Shown: positions 44,950-57,292, counted from the first letter of the stretch. The stretch: 64,000 nt of DNA from Persicaria tinctoria (GCA_037127255.1 JBANSL010000013.1:28739688-28803687), one strand, 5' to 3'. The notes: generated by a model from the sequence alone, not told the origin. Translations and numbers: made by a program.

Positions 44950-45650
44950 AATTTTAGTGGCCAATAAAATAGAAACAATTTTTTGTCATCATTAACTCCT
45001 AAACTTTTGATTTTAAGAGATCGTATTGCCTTGTTTGGTGACACTAATTTGATTCCACATTTCATACTTCGATGTCACCAATTTTATAAAAATATCATCA
45101 CAATTGATTGAGATCAATTAATTGTACTTACAAATATGTCATCAATGAATAAAAGTCATCAATAAAATTGTCATCAATAAAAAGACGTCATCAATGAAGT
45201 ATAACTACGTATTAAGGTCATATGTCATAAATTCTATAAAAATATCATCAACAAGGAATGTCATCACAAGTGTGTCATCACTCATCAGTGAATAAAAGTA
45301 GAATCAATAAAAATATATCGATATACAATTTACTAAATTACAAAAGTGGCATCAAGCGATTTGATTAAAAAAGTGGCATCGAATAATTACATTCGAGTTA
45401 CTTTAAAAAAGTGTCATCACATTCAAGAAACAATGTCATCAAAACACTACTTAAAAAAAAATTGGCATCATGGTAAAAAAAAATATCATCAAAAAAATTG
45501 ACATAAAAAACTGACATCACAGTAAACAAAAAATATCATCAAGGTTTAAAAAAAGTGACATTAAAAAAGTGTCATTCAATCATTTCATTAGAAAAGTGGC
45601 ATCAAAGTGAAAATAAAATATAATAATTTTTTTGCATCAAAACGGTAAAA
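44950..45650. repeat. TCATC/GGCATCA-rich tract
   Basis: Dozens of words such as GTCATCAA, GTGTCATCA and AGTGGCATCA separated by A-runs. No fixed period. No ORF. Confidence 0.6.
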
Positions 45651-45675
45651 TATGGTATCAAAAAAAATATTCAAA

Positions 45676-45772
45676 TGGGTTGGTCAACATTGACAGGCCA
45701 ACGGTCAACGTTGACTGATCAATGGTCAACCGTTGACCGGTCATTGGTCAAACGGTTGACCATTGACCATTT
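45676..45772. repeat. Cluster of GTTGACC palindromes
   Basis: GGTCAAC and GTTGACC (and the close GGTCA/TGACC) alternate about eight times in 97 bases, so the strand can fold on itself in many ways. TTGAC is the W-box core of WRKY factors; whether that matters here is unknown. Confidence 0.75.
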
Positions 45773-45881
45773 CACTCTATTGAGAAGGGGTTTACATAAA
45801 ACTAATTAAATTAGTTTGGGGTCCAAATACCCAATTGAACATTAAAAAATGGCCATCTATCAAAATCACCCTCTATATAAT

Positions 45882-45944
45882 GGACAGATCTATCTGTCCG
45901 TTTATTTTAAATTTTTTTTGCAACGGACGGATCTCTGATCCGTC
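45882..45944. repeat. Two adjacent short hairpins
   Basis: First: arms GGACAGAT / ATCTGTCC around CT (45882-45899). Second: arms GACGGATC / GATCCGTC around TCT (45926-45944). Both share the motif GGATC-like core with the hairpin at 38852. Confidence 0.7.
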
Positions 45945-46879
45945 TTAAAGAATGTATATAGCACTAGCACATGTTTCAGATGTATATAATATCTTCCATT
46001 ATTTGTGTTGACGGGATAAGATCACCTTTGTAGTTTCAAATTTCATGGCAGATAAAACAAATTTTTTTATTTACTTTTTTTTAAAACCAATTTTTTTTTT
46101 TTACAAATTTATGTATTATCCAAGATTCCCAGGTTCGATTATTGACTCCGCCTTTTTCATTGGATTATCCAAGATTTGTCTTGCTCTATACAAATGGGTC
46201 AACACAAGCCAGTTTATCTGATACGTAATATTCATCGACTGGGTCACGTGTTTGAAGTTTTGAAAGATAAAACCATGTTGCGAGATTATTAATATTCTTA
46301 ATGATAAAACTATGTTGGAAGATAAAACAATATGAGAAAAGATAAAACCAATTGGGTTGACATTTCAACTTTTTTTCCCTTTGGTCCAACTATCTCAATC
46401 TCCTTTTTTTAGCTTCACTGTATATATTTTTTTTGTTTTTTTTAAAACAAGTTTCACATCATATTCTTTTTTAGCTAATATTCTTTTTTTTTGGGCAATA
46501 TCTAAAATGTCCAAAATAATTGCTCTAATTGGAGGAGTGTCCAAAAATTTGAAAAATTTGGTGGAGTGTCCATCCCCCTTGCCCCCCCGCCCCCACCTCA
46601 GTGCCCCCCTTGCGTGTCCAGTTTATTTTTTTTATTTTTTTCTTAAAACAAAATTACATCTCAGCACTTTCTGCTATGCAACTATAACCCGATGTTATGC
46701 AAATATAATATTATGATATGCAAATATAATACTCCGTATTATGTTATGCAAGCTTAAACAACCTTATGGAAAGAATATGCACATGCATTTATATTTTAAA
46801 ATTGCATTAATATATCTTATTTGCACATAAGCACATCGATATACCATTTATTGACCTAAGAGGCTTTTAAAATTGCATT
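45945..46879. other. AT-rich DNA, no gene
   Basis: Contains T-runs, a C-rich patch near 46575-46610, and words TATGCAAATATAA (46690-46740) that recur at 50.4-51.0 kb. A 119-residue ORF here is Phe-rich chance sequence. Confidence 0.45.
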
Positions 46880-48552
46880 AATGTGAACGTCGATGTTGCT
46901 GACACCGACATTCCTAACACCGTTGACACTGACATTGTTGACATTGTTGGCACTTCTGACACTGTCACCCCTAACATTGCGAACACCACTAACATTTTTC
47001 GTATCAGCGTTGATGCTGATGTCGGCTAACACCGACATCGGAGATGCTAATGCTCATGTTGGCTGATGATGATGTCGGCTAATGCCGACATCGAAGATGC
47101 TGACGTTGATGTCGGCTGACGTCGACGTCGAAGATGCTTTTTTCTGTGTTAGAAGCACTGACGTTGATATTGCTGATACCGACATCGGAGATGCTGACAC
47201 TTATGTTGCCGACGTCAACATCGGAGATGCTGACGCTGATGTCGGAGATGTCGGCTGGCGCCGACATCGATGCTGCCGAAGCTGCTGACACCGACGTTAA
47301 AGATGCTTTTTTTTTTCGGGTCAACGCTTTTTTTTTGTGTTAGCACTGGTGCTGACATTGTCGATGTTGACCTTCGAGATGTTGATGCTGCTGACGCTGA
47401 AATCAGAGATGTCGGCTGACGCCGACATGGGAGATATTGTTGAGACCGATAGTTCTTACACCTTTAAACCTGACATCGGAGATGCTGACGCCGACGTCGA
47501 AGATGCTTTTTTCCGTGTCAGCAACACTGACATTGACATTGCTGATGCCGACATCGAAGATGTTGACATTTATGCTAACGTTGCTGACGTCAGCATCCAA
47601 GATGCTTACACTGATTTTGATGCTGACACTGATTTTGATGCTGACACTGATTTTGATGTTGCTGATGTCAACATCAGAGATGTTGACGCTGATGACGCCG
47701 ACATCGAAGATGTCGGCTGACGCCGACATCGATATTGCGGACGTTGTTGACGCCGACGTCGAAGATGCTTTTTTTTTTGTCAACACTATTTTTTTTCGTG
47801 TAAGCACTGACATTCTTGACACTGCTGACACTGTCACCATTAACATTGCGAACACCACTAATATTTTTTGTGTCAGCGCTGACGCTGATGTCTACTGACG
47901 CCGACATTGGAGATGTTGACGCTCATGTTGGCTGACGCTGATGTTGGCTGACGCCGACATCGGAGATGCTGACGCTGATGTCGGCTGACGCCGACGTCGA
48001 ATATGCTTTTTTTTTTCTGTGTCAGAAGCACTAACATTGACATTGTTGATACCGACATCGGAGATGCTGACACTTACATTGCCGACGTCAACATCGGAGA
48101 TGCTGACGCTGAAATCAAAGATGTCGGCTGGCACCGACATCGATGCTGCCAAAGTTGCTGACACCGACGTTGGGGATGCTTTTTTTATTGTCAACGCGTT
48201 TTTTTTTGTGACAGCACTGACGCTGACATTGTTGATGCCGACATTCGAGATGTTGATGCTGCTGACGCTGACATCGGAGATGTTGTTGACACCGACATTC
48301 CTGACACCGTTGACACTGACATCAGAGATGCTGACGCCGGCGTCGAAGATGCTTTTTTTCCGTGTCAGCGGCACTGACGTTGACATTGCTGATGCTGACA
48401 TCAAATATGCTGACATTGATGCTAACGTTGCTGACACTGCTAACGTTGACATCGGAGATGCTGACACTGATGTTGATGTTGCTGACGTCAACATCAGAGA
48501 TGTTGGCTGACGCTGATGTTGGCCGACGCCGACATCAGAGATGCTGACGCTG
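46880..48552. repeat. GAY-GYN minisatellite with palindromes
   Basis: The whole segment is built from six-base steps of GA[CT]G[CT][CT] (Asp-Ala/Val on the plus strand; Ile/Val-Ser on the minus strand). Arms GATGTCGGC and GCCGACATC around TGAC or TGGC recur near 47264, 47408, 47707, 47942 and 48122. A higher-order repeat of about 0.85-0.87 kb is present: AGAAGCACT at 47151 and at 48024, with matching order after each. ORFs of 100-200 residues on both strands follow from composition. Confidence 0.8.
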
Positions 48553-48554
48553 AT

Positions 48555-50145
48555 AACCTCAAACTTCTACAATCCTCTAATAAAAGAAATGGTAAAAGAT
48601 AAAGCTTTTGCACATCAACGGCTAAATGTCAACATTTAAGCTAAATGTCAACCTTTAAGCTAAGATAAAGTTTACAAATAATATCATTCTCAAAATTGAT
48701 ATCATATTACATGAGATGAGAAGCTCAAACTTCTACAGTCCTCTAATAAAATAAATGTTAAAAGATAAAGCTTTTGAACATCAACGGCTAAATGTCAATA
48801 TTAAGCAATATGTCAACATTTAAGCTAAATGTCAACATTTAAGCTAAATGTCAACATTTAAGCTAAATGTCAACATTTAATAAAAGATAAAGTTTACAAA
48901 TAAGATAATTCTCAAAATTGATATCAAATTACATGAGATGAGAAGCTCAAACTTCTACAATCCTCTAATAAAAGAAATGGTAAAAGATAAAGTTTTTGCA
49001 CATAAAGGGCTAAATATCCACATTTAAGCTAAATGTCAACATTTAATAAAAGATAAAGTTTATAAATAAGATCATTCTCAAAATTTATATCATATTACAT
49101 GAGATGAGAAGCTAAAACTTCTAAAATCCTATAATAAAAGAAATGGCAAAAGATAAAGCTTTTGCACATCAACGGCTAAATGTCAATAATTAATCTAAAT
49201 GTCAACATTTAAGTTAAATGTCAACATTTAATAAAAGATAAAGTTTACAAATAAGATCATTTTCAAAATTGATATCTGTTTACATGAGATGATAAGCTCA
49301 AACTTCTACAATCCTCTAATAAAAGAAATGGTAAAAGATAAAACTTTTGCACATCAACGGCTAAATGTCAACATTTAATAAAAGGTAAAGTTTACAAATA
49401 AGATCATTCTCAAAATTGATATCATATTACATGAGATGAGAAGCTCAAACTTCTACAGTCCTCTAATAAAATAAATGTTAAAAGATAAAGCTTTTGAACA
49501 TCAACGGCTAAATGTCAATACTAAGCAATATGTCAACATTTAAGCTAAATGTCAACATTTAAGCTAAATGTCAACATTTAATAAAAGATAAAGTTTACAA
49601 ATAAGATCCTTCTCAAAATTAATATCATATTACATGAGATGATAAGCTCAAACTTTTACAATCCTCTAATAAAAGAAATGGTAAAAGATAAAGCTTTTTC
49701 ACATTAACGGATAAATGTCAATATTTAAGCTAAATGTCAACATTTATGCTAAATGTCAACATTTAAGCTAAATGTCAACATTTATGCTAAATGTTAACAT
49801 TTAATAAAAGATAATGTTTACAAATAAGATCATTCTCAAAATTGATATCATATTACATGAGATGAGAAGCTCAAACTTATATAATCCTCTAATAAAAGAA
49901 ATGGTAAAAGATAAAGCTTTTGCACATCAACCGCTAAATGTGAACATTTAAGCTAAATGTCAACATTTAAGCTAAATGTCAACATTTAATAAAAGATAAA
50001 GTTTACAAATAAGATCATTCTCAAAATTGATATCATATTACATGAGATGATAAGCTCAAACTTTTACAATCCTCTAATAAAAGAAATGGTAAAAGATAAA
50101 GCTTTTGCACATCAATGGCGAAATGTCAACATTTATTAGAAAATT
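48555..50145. repeat. Satellite of nine units with nested variable repeat
   Basis: Units start (CTCAAACTTCTAC) at 48558, 48724, 48946, 49112, 49297, 49444, 49647, 49870 and 50055. Lengths are 166, 222, 166, 185, 147, 203, 223 and 185. Length varies because AAGCTAAATGTCAACATTT occurs one to five times per unit, in 19-20 base steps. Units 2 and 6 share special variants (CTACAGTCC, TTTTGAACATC), 720 bp apart. Each unit also holds TAAAAGATAAAG and ATCATATTACATGAGATGA. Confidence 0.9.
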
Positions 50146-50174
50146 TTGTAAATTACTAGAATTATTATAAACTT

Positions 50175-50244
50175 TAGGCTATGCGGGATTCGAACCCACG
50201 TATTTGCGCATAAGTACATCGCTCTACCATTGAGCTAAAATGGT
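50175..50244 (-). ncRNA. tRNA-like sequence, minus strand
   Basis: A box TAGCTCAATGGTAGAGC and B box GGGTTCGAATCCC match RNA polymerase III internal promoter consensus. T-arm GTGGG/CCCGC and D-arm GCTC/GAGC pair; the acceptor arm does not. About 75-80% like the copy at 44827 and in inverted orientation to it. Probably a SINE head or tRNA pseudogene. Confidence 0.6.
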
Positions 50245-51080
50245 TTTAATTATATTATAACATAACATTCAGATAAACAATATAACCCTACGACAAGAGT
50301 TTTATATTTGAATTTGAACAATTTTTATATTTTGTTGTCTCATCACTATTTTCTTTCATCTTACATTAGCATTCTTGCATCTTATAAATTGATGTTGTGC
50401 AAATTGTAAAAGTATGATATGCAAACATAAATTGATGATATGCAAATATAAGATTAAAATATGCATAAATTAATTCATGTTGTGCAAATATAAGATTATT
50501 GATATCTAATACTTAGATTTTAATTTTTAATAAATAAAAATAAGTTGGAAAAATACAAACTGATGTTGTGCAAATGTATGATTATAATATGCAAATATAA
50601 ATAGATGTTGTGCAAATGTAAAAGTATGATATGCAATTATAAATTGATGATATGCAAATATAAGATTAAAATATGCATAAATAGAAGAAGAAGAACATGC
50701 GGTTCAAAAAGACAATCAAGAAGTTTGACATTAGGAATAAAATTGGCATAAACAAGAATTAGTAAATCGATTTCGAGTCTTCGACCAAATAAATAGATAA
50801 ACAAAGAAGAGACAATGGATGAGAACATGGTTGAGAGTCGCAAATCAACCTAGAGTCGCAAATCCAATTAAAAAACAAGCAATCTGAATTAAAAAAAAAG
50901 TTAAAAATAATAAGTTTATGTTGTGCAAATATAAGTTACTGTTATGCAAATATAACTTTATGATATGCACATATAACAATCTGTTATGCAAATTGAAACT
51001 GTTGACACCGGATGTCAGCAAGATTGTTATTCCCTCTTAATTTTAAGCAAATAATTTGAAAAATCATATTCCTCCCAGCA
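50245..51080. repeat. AT-rich DNA with TATGCAAATATAA repeats
   Basis: Words of the type GATGTTGTGCAAATATAAG and ATGATATGCAAATATAA recur from 50390 to 50690 and again at 50920-51000. The same word type occurs at 46670-46745, on the other side of the satellite block. No gene. Confidence 0.6.
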
Positions 51081-51585
51081 GTGTTCTAAAAATCGCGCCT
51101 AGGCGGTGCCTAGGCGGAAGGGCACCTAGGAATTTTTAAGTCTAGGCTGTCCTCTAGGCGGTAATCCTTCTAGTCACTGCCTAGGCGCCGCCTAAACCCC
51201 GCCTAGAGCCGCTTAGTCCCGCCTAGCCCGATAATTATTCAATTTTAGCTTTTATGCATGTAATTAGTCAACTTAGGGTTTTTTTGTCCCCCAAGTTGAG
51301 ATATATTTGATTTTGAGTCGAACCTATGATTTTGGATTTTAGGAGGTTTAGAGTCGCTAGTCGGACACATACTTTCGCGTTTATTTACTTTAATGTTAGT
51401 TAAGCACCACAAATTTGGGTTTGTGAATGATATTATGTATTATTATTACATTATATAAATAATTGACATGTGTTATGAGTTAAAATATAAGGCAATAATC
51501 AAGTTTGTTCTAAGTCCGCCCAGGCACCGCCTAGCCGCCTAGGCGATAGGCGGCCACCCACCGCCTAGCGCTCTTTAGAACATTG
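51081..51585. mobile_element. 505-bp MITE with 10-bp target duplication
   Basis: CCTCCCAGCA flanks both sides (51071-51080 and 51586-51595). Ends read GTGTTCTAAAAATCGC and, inward from the right, CAATGTTCTAAAGAGCGC. Both subterminal regions are packed with CGCCTAGGCGG palindromes. The duplication length fits Mutator-like MITEs. No ORF. Confidence 0.8.
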
Positions 51586-51650
51586 CCTCCCAGCAATAAG
51601 TCTAGTAAAGAGCTATGCAAGTGTAAATCTAAAAAAGATGACTTATCAAT

Positions 51651-54600
51651 TGTAACGGCCTAGAATTATGATTTCCGGGTTACATTTCAAGGGATGAAAC
51701 CCCTTGTTCGGATCTTGCAATCCAGGTACGGGTCGAGGTTTCAAACTCATTTTAAGATTAGTAGAAAGAGGGATTTCAAATCCAAAGACCTCGAAGGGCC
51801 GTTGGGTACCCTAAACCTGTCCTAAGACTATGTCGCGGAATCCATTTCAAACGGAAGTAAAGTGGAAGCAAAGTAAAGATACAAGTGTCACGGTAGAGCC
51901 GGTCAAAACCAAATCATGAGTGGGTAATTACCATTTTACTAAGTTAGGATATTATCCAGATTATTCGATTCGTCAAAAGGGAACCCCGTCGTATAGACAT
52001 CGAGCACTCAAAATCTACAGAAAATACCTTAAAAAAAAAAGAACGGGGAAAGGAGTAAGATCGAGCCACTCATGTGGGACCGACAGTCCTCACCGAGGCC
52101 ACATAGTATGTGCTATACCTAATAAAGATGCTCTAATGCAGTACGAAAGTCAAACACACTAGCATGCTCCTAGTTATAATAATGTGTAAAAATACTGTAA
52201 AGGGCCCAAGACAATGCCAAGTGACATATCCCTCTCCTACCTCTACACCCCTTCCCGTTAGTGCAGAGACTGACCAGTTCGGTGCTATAGCATAGCAATT
52301 TCCTCGTGGTGGTGCACAAACCACGGCATCATCATATCATGTCATCTCATCGCTTGCCCGATGGTGCTGGGCTATCATATCATGCTCATATAGACTCGAT
52401 TGACTCAGGGTACCCGATGAGGCTGGGCTACCCTATGACCCTAGCAAAGACTCTAGGACTATCACAGATAACGACCATTCTATTTCAAACACACATAGCA
52501 ACCACATGATCAGTTCAATGCAATCCTAGCATGATACTACATAGTATGCTTTTATGCATATGCAACACCTAACATAAAATGCAACAACATGCAACAACAT
52601 GCACGAACCCGAGTTCTCAATGTCTTCAAAACCAATCGACGGTAAAACCATTTTTCAAAGCCCTTTTTTAAAACATCAACCAAAAGCATTTACTTCCAAT
52701 CAACCCCATCGATAAAAGCATACCAACCATATTTTCCAAACTTCCTTCTCAAAACCAACATCACCAACCAAGACAATGAATCCCGACATTAAACATTTAA
52801 ACCATAAAACCAATACCTCAAAATCATGTTATTATAGAAGTAATTCCGGCATTTTATTCTCAAAATCACAAATTAAAATCTCTCAAAATTCATATTCCCA
52901 TTTAATGCTTAAATATAATAAATCACCAAAGATCAATCCATTTAGTAACTCACATTTGTAAAACAACAACACTAAATTACTTTATTAATTCCCAAATCAT
53001 ATATTAAAACACCACATAATACATATCAAATAATACTATCTTTTTATAATAGGCAGAATGCAAATCATATCATATAACCATAATAGGCAGAATTACTTTA
53101 TTAATTCCCAAATCATTTTTATAATAGGCAGAATTTCAGAATATATAAATCCCAAAATCAGTATAATAATAATAAAATAATAATAATCTAAAATCGATTA
53201 AATACAAATCATATCATATAACCATAATATATAATATAACAATTGCTCACAAAAGCCCAACTCTCTTTTTCTGAAAATAAACCGGACCTAACCCAACACC
53301 CAAACCCAAAAGAAATGGAAATAGCCAGCAAGCCAAACAGAGAAACCCAGAATCAAAGAAAGGCCCAACCCGGATCCCTCACAAAATGTGAAACCCGGAT
53401 TAAAAAATGATATAACTCGGAAGTCAGCCGGATCCGGCCCAAACCACAAAGAAAGGAAGAATAGGGTTATCCCCTTCCTTTGAACGAACAGAGTACAGAC
53501 ACCAGAACGGAAAAGAAATGGAGGAGGAAGGAGAAGGAAAGCTCGGTCTTCCTACGGCTCCTTTCCGGCCAAGACTCTCCAACCCGGACCGACACAGAAA
53601 TCCGACATCAGTCAAGTGAAAGAGAACAAAACGCGAGTGAAAGAGAGGGAGAAAGAGAAGGATTACCAAGCTCGGAGTTCTCGCCGGAGAACCTTCGTCG
53701 GAGGCACGATTGAACTGTAACGACCCAAAAGTATGGATATCCGAATATGCCTCCATAAATCCACTTAGAGGATTTATAAGGTTCAGATGATCCGGTTATT
53801 CGGGGAACGTTATAGAAGAGTTTTGAATTCTTCCGTTAGCTTTAGATCTTACGACCGAGTACGAGTTATTTAGCTAAGTTATTTGTTTTTAGCGGAAGCA
53901 ATGGTTTTCGAAAGTGGGGATTTCGAACTCTTAGAAATGCGCACGCCCATTGGAGGCGTTCACTTGCCCTAGGTACTATCATGTAAATGATTTTCAAGTC
54001 GGAAATATAAAGTGCGGAAATAACGTACATCAAAGTCGCCGCTGCATAGCCGGGTCAAAACCAAATCAAAGTAAGCGAGAAAGTAAAGAGTGTGTAAGTC
54101 ATGCCTCACTCGCTCTAATCGTTCCAAAAGGTCTGTCCCGACAACCATCCACATAAGTAAGTCATATCAGGTAAGGGGTACCTGAATCTAAAAACAAGAA
54201 ATAAATCGGGGTCAATCATCGAAAATATGCACACTCAATGCCATATAAAGAGGCATACTTAAACTACATGAATGTTAAAATGTAACACATAAGCAAGTGT
54301 ATAGATATATATAAATGCGAAATAAACACACAAGGGCCCGTATCATCATCATCATAATCATCATCATCATCACCATCATATCATAATATCTTCTCAAACG
54401 TACCCATCCTTCTCAAACATACTCATTCTTTCTCATCATAAGTCTTTCATCATTTCATTCGTGTTCCATCTAGTATAAGTCATTTATTCAGATTTTTACG
54501 GCCGTCCTACCATAGACACATAGCATACATATGAAGTGTTGGATTTACTAAGTTCATCCTACGTCATATTACCGGTTTATATTCCTAAACATGTTACTAG

Positions 54601-57292
54601 GTCGCGTGATGCATGAAGACTCTCGATAAGACAAAGAGTATCACATAAATCCATCATGAGTAAGTCCAGATGACTTACCTGGAGTCCGGAGAATAAGCAA
54701 GCAATAAAGTGCACAACCAAGGATCCAATCAACAAGAGCCTATTAATTTCATTAAGCTTTTATTAGGTGGTATTCTAATTCATGGTACCCAACCTAATAA
54801 TCAACATATATCCACATGAGGTTCACGATTTTATAGATTACGCACTTTGGTTAAATGATCCGGACTTAACCAGTTATAATCTATATCGTATTATCACATA
54901 ATCGATTTTCTTCTTATCGCATCATAAGCCAAGTTATGAGTATACTTCATTTTTTTATTTTATATGCTCTAAGTTTCGGTTATGCCATCATATATTTAAC
55001 CATATTCTTAGCATTCCCTTAACCAAGTTTTCTAACCGAGTCATTATAAACACTGGTTACCAAAATTATAATAACTCTTGATCCAATCGTTGGATTGCCG
55101 TAATGTTTGAAGGACAATTTGATAACATTTCGATGAACATCATATTAAAATTTCAGCTAAATCAGACCGTTGGATTGGAAATAAAGTCCAAATTACAGAG
55201 GTATATATATCCATTTTGTTTTGTGACGTTCGCTACAAAACGCAACCAAAAACACATAGAGGATCCACTTCCTAAGCCCTTTCCAATCACACAAGATCTA
55301 TTCCTAGAGAGGGGGGGAGGCGGATGAGGGATTACCTTCGAAGAATCCCACACAAACGGCTCAAGAACACCCTCGGGAGTCCTTCGGAGCACCTTTCAAA
55401 CACCTTGCCATTTTGTCACCAAGAATCCCAAAACATGATTTAGATTGTTACTCAAAGTTGAAGAAAAGGAGTTATAAAACATGTTGGAACTCAGTTTTGG
55501 AAGAAAGGAAGGGTTCTTACCAAGAAATCAAGTCAAACTCTCAAGACCCTTCAAAAACAGTTTTCTACAGCTCCAAAGATGGACGATTTTGGCTGGGCAA
55601 ACGACCTTGGATTTTTGTGTTTGAGATATGTATGGAAAGCTGGGTTCAAGACGGATCCATGACCACCGGGGTTTCTCCATTTGGATGAGTATGGAGGGAG
55701 GTATGTTATTTCTTGTGAAGGCTGTCCAAAATGAACCTAAAATGGAGCAAGGCTCTCCTTCTCTCTCTCTCTCTCCTCTCAAGTGACGGTGGGGCTTCTT
55801 TGGATGAGCTCCTCATGAGTCTTGGGGTCAGGCTTATAGAGGAGAGGGGTGGTTGGCTTCATGATTCAAAGCATGGGTGTGATTGGAAGGAAGTGATGGG
55901 AGTGGTTGGCTTCATGAGTTAAAGCATGGGTGTGATGGGAGTGGTTGAATGTCTACATTCATAAGCAAGCCACAAGTTAAGGGTTTGGTGGCTCAATGTT
56001 AGGCAAGTTGGGTGGATGACCTCTTTAACATAATCTAAAATCCGAGCTCGCGAAGCGTTAAAATCCGTTATGTTTATAAGATACGAGAAAAGTGGCTTGG
56101 GTATATTTTTCCCCATCATTGAATCCATGTAAAGCTAGGCATAAAAATTTAAAAAAAATTCGGGTTTTCATAATTATAAAGGAGGATAATATTCGGATTA
56201 TTCTACGGATATTTTATAAATATTAATTAAATCCCGGTCTTTACATGAACTTCATCGGAGTCAGAATCGAAAAATCTGGATCCGGGACAGAAAGAAATAG
56301 AATAAAGGTGAAGCTTTGCGGAGTTTCGAACCAAAAGAGGGGAAGACGAGGGCGACGGTGGCGGCTCCTAGGCGGCGCTCGGTCGTCTTCTTCTTCTGCT
56401 GTAGATGTCGGAGGAAGGAGGAGCTGATGGCTGGCCGATTTGGCCGAAAGAGACGAAAAGGAGGAAGTAAGGAGGAGGGATGGCGGGAGAGCTTGGATTC
56501 CTCTGAACTTCTGGGTTGCTGCAGAGGAGAGAGATGGGAGAGGGAGAATGCTCATTTTGTTTCTTTTTGTGGGTTCGGATTTCCCAGCTAAAGGGGAAGA
56601 GATGGATGGGTTTGTAGGTGAGATGGGGGAAGTGGGACTTGCCGATGGCAAATAAAAGGGCTTGTTTATGTGGCTTTTCCATCTGAATAAAGAATGGGTG
56701 GAAGAAAGGAAGAAAGAGGAGGTGTTGCTAGCTGTTCATTTGCTGGCAAGAGGACAAACTGCAACTGTTTGGTTGTTTGCTCATCTGGCGAACAGGATCA
56801 AAAGTGGTCCCAATTCATACTAAGAAGGAGGAGGCGAGACTGTTGCAGGGATTCAGAAGTTGGGGAAGAGGCACGCCTCTGCTGCTGCTTCCAATTTGGA
56901 GTAGGGAGGGAGAAGAAAAGAAGTAAAATGGTCACATAAATCCCAACCCAAAATTACCCGGATACGAATCTCAAAACCCATTCCCTCGACGTTATCCCGA
57001 CTCGTTTAAAATGCTCCTCAATTTTCCAAACCCGAATTTAATAAATGAAATCCGAACATTATTTTCCAATTTTCGGTATATAAAAGAAGAGTATAACATA
57101 TTTTAAATTTCCAATCAATTAATGTCGGAACTTGCTTCGAAAGATTTAGAATAAAACCAATAGCTTAAGGACGGAAATTCCAAACCTCTCAAATCTTAGA
57201 AAGCAAAATGATTATAAATCACTATTTTAATAATTTAATATTATAAAAACAAGTCTCGTCCCCGAGACTTGTTTCGTCCCCGAGACTTTACA
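51651..57292 (-). mobile_element. LTR-C, interrupted by solo LTR-A
   Basis: Starts TGTAACGGCC at 51651 and ends GACTTTACA at 57292; without the nested LTR-A it is about 3.1 kb. The bases to its right, TCATCCACCTCTAAAAACAA followed by GTCTCGTCCCCGAGAC, match the 3' interior of Ty3-type elements read on the minus strand, so LTR-C is the 3' LTR of a minus-strand element whose interior lies to the right. Low-complexity ORFs at 53424-53756 and 56241-56651 lack domains. Confidence 0.65.
53716..56245 (-). mobile_element. Solo LTR-A (2530 bp) with 5-bp duplication
   Basis: TGAAC flanks both ends (53711-53715 and 56246-56250). Plus-strand ends read TGTAACGACCC and GGTCTTTACA, a terminal inverted pair. 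It is homologous along its length to LTR-B at 60844-63395. It lies inside LTR-C and has no internal region. Contains a CAT-repeat microsatellite near 54341-54380. Confidence 0.85.

Noticed and set aside
46856..48547. ORFs of 60-200 residues on both strands read as Asp/Val or Ser/Val repeat proteins
   Set aside because: They follow directly from the six-base repeat, occur in several frames on both strands, and have no start context or domain.
48555..50145. CRISPR array
   Set aside because: Plant DNA; the repeats are long, tandem and lack unique spacers of constant length.
56241..56939. ORFs of 80-136 residues in GA-rich DNA
   Set aside because: Low-complexity, both strands, inside LTR-C.
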